In this document: positions 46,601 to 57,529 of the stretch, in pieces
Layout: every line of letters begins with the position of its first letter
Numbering within the stretch: position 1 is the first letter of the stretch
Source: Diphasiastrum complanatum
Lineage: Eukaryota; Streptophyta; Lycopodiopsida; Lycopodiales; Lycopodiaceae
DNA length: 64,000 nucleotides
Assembly (NCBI GenBank): GCA_029204225.1
Contig: MU831576.1
Location: 95,511 to 159,510, forward strand
Reading direction: 5' to 3'
Program-made: the position numbers and the translations under genes
Notes under the pieces: generated by a model
Database searches by the model: none
What the model saw: the letters and a program-made list of their open reading frames with translations, nothing else
Told to the model about the DNA's origin: nothing

Positions 46601-46975
46601 GAGTTCATATGAAGAAGATATTCAAAGCGGAAGAAAAGAGAATAATATACTGACAGGCCTAATTCCTCTATTCTGGGTCCAAAATCAACATGTTAGAATA
46701 GGGACAACCATGTAAATTTTGGTTGGCTTTATGTATCAGCCCAAACACAGAGTTCATATAAAAAAGATATTCAAAGCGGAAGAAAAGAGAATAATATACT
46801 GACAGGCCTATTCTGGACAAAATCAACATGTCAATATGGACAACCATATAAATTCTGGTTAGCTCTCATAAAACTAAGTGATTTTGCTTTATGTGCCAGC
46901 CAATCAAAGTTCATATAAAGAAGATATTTAAAGTTGAAGAAATAGAAAATAGTGGTAAGAGGTCTAAAATGCTTA
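46601..46975. repeat. Tandem repeat of about 150 bp
   Basis: AGAGTTCATAT(G/A)AA.AAGATATTCAAAG begins units at about 46603, 46750 and 46911. The first two are long and very similar through AAAATCAACATGT and ACAACCAT.TAAATT; the third is partial. A weak fourth block starts near 47085. Confidence 0.85.
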
Positions 46976-47509
46976 ATTAGGGGTCACATTATGAATTTCT
47001 TTTTCAAAACTAATCATACATATAGTCGATGCAAAGAGCTTGAAAAATAGAGCAATATTGATTTGTGTCATTTGAATCTGAGCTCATACTGAAAAGATAT
47101 TTAACTTTAGAGCAAGTTAAGAAATTCTATAAACACCGTAAAAATTCATCTATGTGAAAGGATCTTAAAAAATAATCTCAGTCAAACTGAAACCAAATAT
47201 AGTAATCCATATACTTGATGGAACCATCTTGAAGAGTACTAAAATATATTGTAATCATGACTTTTTGAAATTGAGGTCATTATTTTAATCATTAGGGGAA
47301 ATACGGGCTCAAAATGGGCCATTTAAGAAGTTTGACTATAGAGAAAGAGTAACAAGAGAGAGAAAACTTCTGGCAACATCAATGCTCATTTTTTATGATT
47401 CCGGACCTACCTGCCGCCCAACTTATATGGTTAACATGTAGCCTTTAATTTTCATTATCTCCATTTTTTATCAAACTAAGTGAATAGGAGTTGTAGGATT
47501 TGATCTTGG
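46976..47509. other. Non-coding stretch
   Basis: AT-rich, no gene recognised. Ends where the TE9 leader similarity to TE1 begins. Confidence 0.4.
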
Positions 47510-48105
47510 TTTTTAAGCCTCTAAAACCAAGATCAAGTCACCTGACATTCGATTCAAAGCAAGTTTTCAAGGAGTAGCATTCAAGCAGTGAAGAGTTAGA
47601 AGGATCAACTTTTTGGAGCTGATTTAGGATGTTCTCAGGTGTATGAGAGACCTCCTAAAAGTGATTTAGGTTCAATACAAAGCATTTTGCATTTACTCAT
47701 CATAAAGATCAATTTTTTTGTCAAAATTGTAATCTGTTTAGCTTGTGCTTGGAAAGTAGATTGTTTTGATTCTTATATAAAGGTTCAATCTAATCTTATA
47801 AGAGTGATTTAGAGTGGCATTTACGTGCAATTATATCACTGCTTTTCTCAGGTTGATTGGATCTTTATAAGCCTTGTGAAGTTTAGATCGAGGAGGAGTC
47901 AATTTGGAACATTTTTCTACATCAAGCAAGCTAGTTTTAATTTGTATCTTTTTCAATAGAATTGATTGAGATCAAGATAAAATAGCATCATGTTGAGAAT
48001 TCATTTGTTGATCATTCTCAGGTCCGTAGATAGTGGGATAGATAGTACCTGCATCATTTCTATTGTGTATCCATTCTTAGAGATCAATCTCTTGTTTAGG
48101 GGAGG

Positions 48106-50751
48106 ATGGCATCTATGAATGTTTATCTTTTGGATTCTAGTGATAGGTTGAACAAATCAAACTATTCTATTTGGAAACTAAGAATGGAATCAATCCTTGT
48201 AATGAGATGGGCTTTCTATATGTTGAAGGAGTCTTGTACATTCCTAGCATCACTAAGAATCTACTTAGTGTTGGGCAAATGGTTTATAATGATTTTTGTG
48301 TGGAATTCACATTTAATTATTGTTACATAAAGAAGAAAGACAAGGTTATTGCTAAAGGCACTAGACTTGGAAAGCTTTACAAGTTAGATGCTTTTGTTGA
48401 CACCACTGTTGTGATGCTAGCTGAGGGAGACAAATTGTCAAATTTTGATCTTTGGCACAAAAGACTTGGACACATCAATCCAAGTTCCATGGAGGCTATG
48501 TGCAAGGAGGAGCTTGTTTTAGGCCTTCCAAGGTCCTTAGCAAAGGAGGAAAAGGTTTGTGAAGCTGTGCACTATCCAAGGCACATAAGAAGGCTTTTCC
48601 AAGCTCTATCACAAAAACATCTCATCCTCTTGAACTAATACATTCGGATGTTCACTTTGCTAGCACTAAGTCAAACGGTGGAGCTTCAATTTTTGTAACA
48701 TTCCTAGATGATTTTTCAAGATATTGTTGGGTTTTCTTGCTTTCCTCCAAGGCTCAAGTGTTTGAAATCTTTGTCAAGTTCAAAAAATTTGTTGAGAAGC
48801 ATCATAATCAAAGTATGAAGATCTTTAGAAGTGATAATGGAGGAGAGTATATCTCCAATAAGTTCAAACGTCTTTCTGAGGAAGAGGGAATCAAGAAGGA
48901 GCTATTTGTTCCTACACCCCTCAATAAAATGGGGTGGTCGGGAGGAGAGATAGAACATTATGTGAGTGTTCTAAAGCCTTGAGATTAGATGCATGCTTGC
49001 CAAAGTCATTTTGGGGTGAGTCACTCACTTGTGCCAATTATTTGATCAATAGAGTTTGATGTAAATCTATTGATGGTAAAACTCCTTTCAAAGTTTTGTA
49101 TGGAAGAAAGTCTAACCTCAAGCACTTGAAAGTTTTTGGATGCACTTGTTATGTGCATGGAACCTTTGGAGACAAGGACAAAGGAAGATCCATCATCAAC
49201 AAAGGGGAACATGCTCGGGCACGGCAAATCAAGTAAGGGATACAAGATATGTCTTCCATCCTTGGATAAGTTTGTGGTATCTAGAGATGTAATTTTTGAT
49301 GAATACAAAATTCACAAACTTGATGATGGCTCAACCATCTTAACAATGAAGAGGATAGTGGCCGAGAATCAAGATGATCTTGATTTTGAGGAGGAGCCTA
49401 AGGAGGAGCTTGAACCAAGTCAATCTACCACACCTAGAAGATCATCAAGGGTAAGAATAGAGCCAACAAGGCTGAAATATCAAGGAAAGGGGCAGCAAGC
49501 TGAGGTTAATCCATCCACGTCTTTTTCTATTATGTCAAGTTTTGATGAACCTTCAAAAGTAGAAGATGCTTTGAGTCCAAAAGAATGGTACCAAGCTATG
49601 CTAGATGAATATAATGCTTTGATGGATAATGGCACTTGGATCCTTGTTGATAGACCTTCTAATAATGTGATAGGATGTAAATGGTGTTCAAACTCAAGAT
49701 AAATTCAAATGGAAGCATAAGCAAACACAAAGCAAGGCTAGTTTCCAAGGGATATGCCCAGGTGGAGGGCATATATTATGTGGAGACTTTTGCACCCATG
49801 GTCAAGATGGTCACAATAAGGTTAATTCTTGCCCTTGACTCTCATTTTGAATGGATGTTTTTTCAAATGGATGTGTCAAATGCATTTCTTAATGGATTCT
49901 TGGAAGAAGACATATTCATCGAGCAGCCTCAAGGATTCATCAAGCTTGGGTTGGAGGACAAGGTTTGTCATCTACAAAGGAGCATCTATGGCTTGAAGCA
50001 AGCCTCTAGGTCTTGGAACTCAAGACTACATGATTATATTGTTTCACTCGGTTTCTCTCAAAGTGAATATGATCCTAGATTATATCTTGAGTTTGATAAT
50101 CAAGGTATTGTACTTTTTCTAATCTATGTTGATGACATCATCCTTAGTAGTGATAGTATTGTTAGAATCAAGAGAGTCAAGATAGATCTTTCATTAGAGT
50201 TCAAAATGGTAGATCTAGGTGATCTTCATTATATTTTGGGCATAGAAGTCATTAGAGTATCAATTTTATCATCATTTGTCAAACAAACTATGCTCAAAGT
50301 TTTCTAAAGAAGTTTAAGATGCAAGATTGCAAGTATGTAGAAACTCCTATGGAGCAATATGTAAAAGTGCATAATAAAGATGATGAAAGATCTTGCATGG
50401 ACATCACTTTATATAGACAACTTATAGACTCCTTAATTTGGATTACTATTACTAGGCCTCATCTTAGCTTTAGTGATGTATATTGAGTCAATACATGCAA
50501 GATCCATTGAACATGCCAAAAGGATCATGAGGTACATCTCAGGTACACTAGACTTTGGTATTCTCTATGGAGGAGATGTAACTGACTTGCATGCCTATAG
50601 TGATTCAGATTTTGCAGGTGACAAGAGAAGATCGACAAGTGCATATGCAACTTTCATAGGTGATGGAGTAGTTTCTTGGCTATCAAAAAAACAAGAAACA
50701 ATCTCACTCTCTTCAACCGAGGCCGAGTAAAAGACACTTACTACAACGACC
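48106..50751 (+). pseudogene. TE9 gag-pol remnant, interrupted by TE10
   Basis: The ATG at 48106 gives MASMNVYLLDSSDRLNKSNY, nearly the TE1 start, then at about 48205 jumps to the integrase side of the protease (GVLYIPSITKNLLSVGQMV). Most of gag, the zinc knuckle and the protease active site are deleted. Integrase: LWHKRLGHINPSS, then frame breaks near 48570, HSDVHFAS, RSDNGGEYISNKF, and a damaged region after it at 48900-49140. The linker has TPRRSSRVRIEPTRL. RT, after a frameshift near 49690, has QMDVSNAFLNGFLEED, SIYGLKQASRSW and LIYVDDIILSSD (near 50130). RNase H has SDSDFAGDKRRST and SSTEAE then a stop at 50728. Inactive. Confidence 0.9.
50747..50751. repeat. TE10 target site duplication, left copy
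   Basis: CGACC before the 5' LTR versus CAACC (56720-56724) after the 3' LTR, one mismatch. TE9 RNase H text joins across it. Confidence 0.8.
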
Positions 50752-51364
50752 TGTCAAAATATTGAAAAATCTATCTAATGTTGTGAGTATGGGTCCTAAA
50801 AATGCCAAAGATGAATTGAGCTCTTTTGGCTTAGTAAAGACCCATCTTAGAATAAAATATTCAAGGTAGGTAGAAGTAGAAACTCGAGCTACCATAGGAA
50901 TTGCCATTTGTACTTTACATGCCACATTTAATGCATGAAAAGACTAGGTGGCACAATTAGACATAGTGAGGTGGCTTGAATAAGTCTAGATAGCTTGAGA
51001 GGTGGATCCACAACTCCAATTCAACTCAAAGTAGGAGGAGAGTCCATGGATCTATATATATGTGATGTACTCTCATTGAGAAAATTATGAAATTTGTGTT
51101 TAATGAAAATGTGGAGACAAGCTCTTTGTGCCCTCTCTCTCTCCACGAGTTTTGTACTTCTTATTTTCTCTCTCTAGCCGAGTAGAGGCATTTATGATGC
51201 TTAGTCTTATGTTTTGTTGACAGATCTTGCTTGTAACACAATAATATTGCTTGTATGATCAACTTTCCTATTGACAACCAATGCTATTCTGATCTTTATG
51301 TTGTTAGTGGGCTTAGGAGATCAAAAATACATGTGTTGGGCGTTCCACATGTGTGAATTCAGCA
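50752..51364 (+). repeat. TE10 5' LTR
   Basis: 613 bp, TG...CA, TATATATA at 51053-51060. A diverged G-box copy CACATGTGTGAA lies near the end. Confidence 0.95.
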
Positions 51365-51376
51365 TGGTATCAGAGC
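51365..51376 (+). other. TE10 primer binding site
   Basis: TGGTATCAGAGC directly after the LTR, complementary to initiator tRNA-Met. Confidence 0.95.
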
Positions 51377-52119
51377 CTACCTAAGTTTTACAAGCAAATC
51401 CAATCAAAAAGTTTGCAGATCTGATCAGATTTCAAGCTAGGAACCGTCTAGATTCTACTTTCTAGTTAGTTTGCAGTTTTCTGGTGATTTAGAGCTTCAA
51501 ACCACATTGAATGGGCCAGATCAGGTACTGTACAAAATTTCAGGTGCTGGCACGTGTGAAATCCGCCCATTTTCAGATTGGTGGTTCTCTCTCACCTTAG
51601 ATCCAAATTTCTTGCAAATCAACCCACTAGAAAGCTAGAAATGTTGAGAATTTGATACAATTTGAATCATGACAGTTGGATAAGCCAATCAAAAGTTATA
51701 AGCTTTTGAAGAGTCGTAGGTAGGGCACCTAGACTTGTGGCAAATCGTGTGTACATGTCATTTATTACTTGAATGATCACAAAAGTCATCCAGAAGCTGC
51801 ACAATCTCATCTATATGTGATTTAGACAATTTATAAGTTCTAGGCAAATTGTTTCATACAAATAGATTGTATTTGAGTCAATTTGACATTTTTTGGAATA
51901 TTTCACACGTGTGAAATTCAGAGAACCATAACTTTTGCCATACTTCATCCTTTTTTATGATTCAACTCTTGTTTTAGAGAGATTGTCAAGCTAGTGAAAT
52001 CTATCTCACTGTTTGTTGCTTAGTCATACATAGGATTTGGTTTTGTACCCTTGATTGGTTCCTATAGTGAGAAAATAAGCAATTCTTTCATCCATCTTTT
52101 TTTATTTCCATCATTCTTT
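51377..52119 (+). other. TE10 untranslated leader
   Basis: About 740 bp without a long frame. It contains TTCACACGTGTGAA at 51902-51915 and a GGCACGTGTGAAATCC near 51550. Confidence 0.65.
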
Positions 52120-55100
52120 ATGACTTCAATGGGAGTCTTTCTATTAGAAGCAAGTGAAAGATTGTCAACCTCCAATTACTCAATTTGGAAGGTTAGAATG
52201 GAATCTGTCTTAATACTACAAAATGTGATGGATATTGTACTTGGAATTGAAGAAGAACCACAAATTCCTTAAGAAATTCCAAAGTACAAAAAGAGAGCCA
52301 GGATGGCTCTGCATTATATTAAGATGAATGTCTCAAATGACATCTTAAGAGAAATTGGTGCTTGTACTAATGCCAAAGATGCTTGGGATACTCTCAAGTC
52401 TATCTATGAGGCAAAAAATACTTCTAGATTTCTAACACTAAGAAACCAAATTTTTCAAAGTGTACAGAGAAGTGATGAATGTGCTTCAGCTTAAGTAATG
52501 AGAGTTAAAGACCTCCATAGAGAATTGTCATGCATAGGAGACTCCATCAACCAAAATGAACTTGTTCAAGTCATACTTAATGGGTTAAAGGAGGAATATG
52601 AAAACCTTGTTCAGAGTTATGCCATTAAGGAGGAGCTACCAAGTTTGGAAGCACTCCAAAGTGTGCTCATTTCTGAAGAATCAAGACAAGAGTATAAACT
52701 CTTGAAAATGGAGAGACTGTCTCTCAACATTGATGGTAAAGCTCTCTTTACCAAAGACAAGCACAAGACAAAAAGTAAGAATCAACACCAATCCTCTTCA
52801 AGCAAGAACAATCTTATTTCCAAGGAGAAAGGAGATAAGGATGAGTCCTCTCAAACTTCCACATCCAAGAAGAAGAAGAAGAACATCAAGTGTTTCTTTT
52901 GTGGCAAGAAGGGGCATTATGCCACCAATTGCTTCAAGAAGAAGATTCAATTCAAGCAAGCCAGCATTTCTAATGAAGAGAAGGAAGATGCTCATGCAAG
53001 TGATGGAGAGGGATCTCTTATGGTCTCGAGTTTTTCTTCATCACCTTTCAAGAAGGATGGTTCGTGGTATATCGACAGTGGAGCTTCTTCACATATGTAT
53101 AGCTCCAAGTATTCTTTTTCATCCATGTCACCTTATGAAGCAGCCAAGAAGTCCATCTACACAGCAAATGATCATGAGTGTGCTATTGAAGGCATAGGGA
53201 CCATTCTCTTAAAGCTTTCTTCATCAAAAGTTCTTTCTCTGTCTAATGTACTTTTTGTTCCCAAGTTAACAAAAAATCTTATTAATGTTGGGCAATTGTT
53301 TGATAGTGGACTAGATGTGAATTTCAATGTTGATACATGTACAATCAAGAAGCATGATGAGATCCTTGCATTTGGGTCTAGATATGGTGGAATCTACAAG
53401 CTTGATCCCAAAGAGTATGCTAACTCTTGTGATAGTGCTTTTGCTACTCATATGTCTTTGGAGGAACTATGGCATAGAAGGTTGGGACATCCTAACTATA
53501 ATTCTATGGTGTCCATGGTCAAGAAAGCCAAAGCTATTGGCTTGCCTAATCTTATCTCCAAGAATTTCAAGCCATGTGAGGCTTGTGCCATATCTAAGTC
53601 TCATAAGAAGCCTTTTTCGAAGTCATCTATCAAGACTACACATCCATTGGAGCTCATACACTCGGATGTGCACTTCTCATCTTCAAAGAGCAAGGGTGTT
53701 GCTACTTGCTTTGTAGCTTTCATTGATGATTTCACTAGATTTACTTGGGTATATCTTCTAGCTTCAAAATCTATGGTGTTTGACTATTTCCTAAAGTTCA
53801 AAGCTCTAGTTGAAAAGCAATTTTCTTACAAAATCAAGATTCTTAGAAGTGATGGAGGTGGTGAGTACACTTCCAATAAATTTCATGATTATTGTGAGCT
53901 TGAAGGCATTAAAAGAGAGTTTTCTTGTGCATATACACCATCTCAAAATGGGGTGGCTGAAAGAAAGAACAGAACACTGTGTGAATGTGCCAAAACCATT
54001 AGAATTGAGGCCAAAAGACTTTTGGGGTGAGGCTATCAATTGTTCAAACTATCTTTGCAATAGACTCCCTCATGTTGCACTTGGAGGAAAGTCACCATAT
54101 GAAGCACTCTATTTGAAGAAACCTAAGGTTGAACACCTTAGAGTATTCGAATGCATATGCTTTGTCCATATTCCCTTGGAAATGAGAAAGAAGGATGATC
54201 TTTGTGCAAGCAAAGGAGTAATGGTTGGATATTCATCCAACAAGAAAGCCTATCGAATCTACATGCTCTCTACCTCTAAAGTAATTGATAGTAGAGATGT
54301 AGTTTTTCATGAAGAAGAAAAGTCCAATCTTGGAGGGGCCGAGATCAAGCAACCTCAAAATCTATCACCTATTGTTATTGAAGACAATCAACATATGGAG
54401 GAGTCAAGATTTGAAGATGGAAGTCCTTGGATTTTCACTCCTAGAAGATCCATGAGGGAGAGATCCGAGCCCAAGAGGCTCACTTATGATGACAAAGGAA
54501 AACAAGTGGATCTTGATTCCACTTATGCTTGTTTTGTTTCTCATGAGGAGCCCAAAGATGTTCAAGAAGCCCTCAATACCAAGGAGTGGTATGAGGCCAT
54601 GAAGATTGAATATGATGCCTTGATCACCAACCACACATGGGAGCTAGTGGATCCACCACCTAACATGCATGTCATTGGATGCAAGTGGGTGTTCAAGATC
54701 AAGTACAATCATGATGGCTCCATCAACAAGTACAAGGCAAGATTATGTGCTAAAGGCTTTGCACAAATATATGGCCTTGACTATGAAGAAACCTTTACTC
54801 CTGTAGCAAAGATGGTGACAATAAGAATCATAATCTCTCTTGCCTTATTTTTTAAGTGGAAATCGTTTCAACTTGATGTCTCCAACACTTTTTTGAATGG
54901 CTATCTTGAGGAGGAGATATACATGGAACAGCCTCAAGGATTTATCAAGGATAAATCTAAGGTGTGTTTGCTATTTAGAAGTCTTTATGGCTTAAAGCAA
55001 GCACCTAGATCATGGTATTCAAGACTCAACAACTTTCTACTTTCATTAGGATTTGTGCTTAGTGACTATGATCCTTCTATGTACTTAAAGTTTGATGGTA

Positions 55101-56088
55101 GTAATATTGTCATTCTCCTACTATATGTAGATGACATTATTTTTAGTGGAAGTTGTTTGATGCTAGTTCAAGAAATCAAGGATGCATTAGGAAAAGAATT
55201 TAAAATGCAAGATCTAGGAGAGATCCATTACATTTTAGGCCTTGAGATTGATTTTCATGAAGAGTATGCTTTTATTTGTCAATCTTGATATGTCTTTTCT
55301 ATGTTAAGAAAATTCAATATGCAAAATTGTAAAGGCATAGATACTCCCATGGAGCAACATGTAAAGGATCCTATTAAAGGTGATGAAAGATCCTTCGAGG
55401 ACATCACACTTTATAGGAGTCTTATAGGCTCTTTAATTTGGCTTACTATCACTAGACTGGATTTGAGCTATTGTGTGCACAAATTGAGTCAATTTATGCA
55501 AGATCCCAAGATCCAACACTGGAAGATGGCCAAGAGAGTTCTAAGATATGTATCTTCTACTCAAGATTATGGTTTATTGTACAAGAATGAAGATCTAACC
55601 ATTATTGGCTATTCGGATTCCGATTTTGCAAGTGATAAAATGGATCGAAAGTCCATTAATGCATATACTATCTTTCTTGGAGGCAATCTTGTGTCTTGGC
55701 TTTCAAAGAAGCAAGATACCATATCTCTATCATCTTGTGAGGCCGAGTACAAAGCACTCACTACAACAACTAAAGAGGTGCTTTGGATAAAGAGGTTAAT
55801 CATGGAGCTAAAGTGCATCAAAGAGGATGATCTTCCCTTGATCAAATGTGACAACATATCGGCACAAGCTCTTGTAAACAATCCTATTTTTCATGCAAGA
55901 AGCAAGATATAGAAGTGGCACACCATTTTGTAAGGAAAAATATCATTGGAGATGAAATCAACTTATAACATGTAGACACATCTTCGTGTATTGTTGATCT
56001 TCTCACAAAGCCACTTTGCAAAAGTGCCTTCTCAAAGCATAGGTCTAATCTTGGTCTTATCTCAAGATCAATGCTTGATCCACATTAG
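52120..56088 (+). pseudogene. TE10 gag-pol with stops and frameshifts
   Basis: The ATG at 52120 starts MTSMGVFLLEASERLSTSNY. In-frame stops at 52270 and 52492 break gag. From 52498 the frame is open for 510 codons: zinc knuckle CFFCGKKGHYATNC, protease WYIDSGASSHM, integrase LWHRRLGHPNYNS with CEACAISKSH, HSDVHFSSSKS, FIDDFTRFTW, RSDGGGEYTS (Gly where the usual motif has Asn) and SQNGVAERKN. Near 54010 a small deletion shifts the frame. The new frame runs to 55288: integrase end, linker TPRRSMRERSEPKRL, RT QLDVSNTFLNG and LLLYVDDIIFSGS. A TGA at 55286 precedes the remaining RT and RNase H (SDSDFASDK, SSCEAEYKAL). A last frameshift is near 55905, and there is a stop near 55966. Confidence 0.92.
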
Positions 56089-56096
56089 ATACATTT

Positions 56097-56106
56097 TTAG
56101 GAGGAG
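56097..56106 (+). other. TE10 polypurine tract
   Basis: TTAGGAGGAG immediately before the 3' LTR, similar to the AGGAGGAG of TE1. Confidence 0.75.
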
Positions 56107-56719
56107 TGTCAAAATATTGAAAAATCTATCTAATGTTGTGAGTATGGGTCCTAAAAATGCCAAAGATGAATTGAGCTCTTTTGGCTTAGTAAAGACCCAT
56201 CTTGGAATAAAATATTCAAGGTAAGTAGAAGTAGAAACTTGAGCTACCATGGGAATTGCCATTTGTACTTTACATGCCATATTTAATGCATGGAAAGATT
56301 AGGTGGCACAATTAGACATAGTGAAGTGGCTTGAATAAGTCTAGATAGCTTGAGAGGTGGATCCACAGCTCCAATTCAACTCAAAGTAGGAGGAGAGTCC
56401 ATGGATCTATATATATGTGATGTATTCTCATTGAGAAAATTATGAAATTTGTGTGTAATGCAAATTTGGAGACAAGCTCTTTGTGCCCTCTCTCTCTCCA
56501 CGAGTTTTGTCCTTCTTATTTTCTCTCTCTAGTCGAGTAGAGTCATTTATGATGCTTAGTCTTATGTTTTGTTGACAGATCTTGCTTGTAACACAATAAT
56601 ATTGCTTGTATGATCAACTTTCCTATTGACAACCAATGCTAGTCTGATCTTTATGGTGTTATTGGGCTTAGGAGATCAAAAATACATGTGTTAGGCGTCC
56701 CACACGTGTGAATTTAGCA
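56107..56719 (+). repeat. TE10 3' LTR
   Basis: 613 bp, about 96% identical to the 5' LTR. It carries CACACGTGTGAA near 56701-56712. Confidence 0.95.
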
Positions 56720-57042
56720 CAACCAAGGAAGTGCTTTGGGTAAAGAGACTATTGGTGGAGCTACAGATTATAGATCCAAAGGATGTACCAATAATCGATA
56801 ATGACAACATTTCAGCTCAACATCTTGCATCAAATCCAATTTTCCATGCAAGATCCAAACACACAGAGATTTGTCATAACTTTGTCAAGAAAAAGGTTCA
56901 AGAAAAAGAGATCTCTTTGTAACATGTATCAAGTAGTGAATGTGTGGCTGATGCACTCACTAAACCTCTTCAAAGAGTAGCATTCATAAAGTTAAGAACC
57001 TCTCTTGGAGTGATTAGTAGATCTATGTTAGATCCAAACTAG
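56720..57042 (+). pseudogene. TE9 RNase H C-terminal part
   Basis: Continues the TE9 frame after TE10: KEVLWVKRLLVELQIID, NDNISAQHLASNPIFHARSK, then a stop in the EKEISL region near 56922, SECVADALTKPL and the polyprotein end at a TAG at 57040-57042. The text is close to the TE1 end. Confidence 0.9.
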
Positions 57043-57055
57043 TTGAAAGCAGGAG

Positions 57056-57330
57056 TGTTAAAATTCACAAGCTAGTTTCGACCAATTTTGGTCATATGTA
57101 TTGTAATTGGCAAGGTGGCCATGTAATTGGATGCCACACATGCCAAATAGCATAGGATGCTTTTCCAAAGCTTTATTGTACATGCTACATTGTGATGGCA
57201 CATTTGAAAAGAGACCAAAAATCCAATGAAGAGGATTTTTATCAAACCCAAGTCCTCCCTAGAACACTTAAACTGTCTGTAGAAGAAAGACCTAAAGCAA
57301 AGGCTAAAATATTTCATCCACATATTTTTG
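57056..57330 (+). repeat. TE9 3' LTR, truncated
   Basis: Purine tract GAAAGCAGGAG, then TGTTAAAATTCACAAGCTAG, aligned to the start of the TE1 LTRs (also GGTCATATG and GCCAAATAGCATAGGAT). Similarity fades near 57330, so at least half of the LTR is missing. Confidence 0.8.
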
Positions 57331-57529
57331 TAAGTGTATAAACCAACACCGTTGCGAGTTGAATGGCTAATTTTGCGGTCTAAAGAGAAACTTATGGAAT
57401 ATTCCCTAAAATTCTCTTAAAAATCTTATAAATTTAACATGATTTGAAATATACTATGCGCACGTATAAAACAAATACAAAAATTACTAAAAAGAAAGAC
57501 TTTTGTGCATTTTGAACCCCTTAAAAATT
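57331..57529. other. Non-coding stretch
   Basis: AT-rich; nothing recognised. Confidence 0.4.

Larger units (their letters stand above)
47510..50751 (+). mobile_element. TE9 left part: copia element related to TE1
   Basis: Leader alignable to that of TE1 from about 47510; the 5' LTR and primer site are absent (5' truncation). Gag-pol is heavily deleted. The left part stops inside RNase H at 50751, where TE10 is inserted, and resumes at 56720. The coding and LTR similarity to TE1 shows one family or two close ones. Confidence 0.88.
50752..56719 (+). mobile_element. TE10: full-length copia element nested in TE9
   Basis: 5968 bp, with two 613-bp LTRs (TGTCAAAATATTG...TTAGCA or TTCAGCA), a perfect primer site, leader, gag-pol, and a purine tract before the 3' LTR. 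By eye the LTRs differ at about 23 positions (3.7%), so it is clearly older than TE1. TE9 RNase H continues on both sides. Gag-pol has all domains but several stops and frameshifts. TE2 and TE8 are related in protein motifs. Confidence 0.95.
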
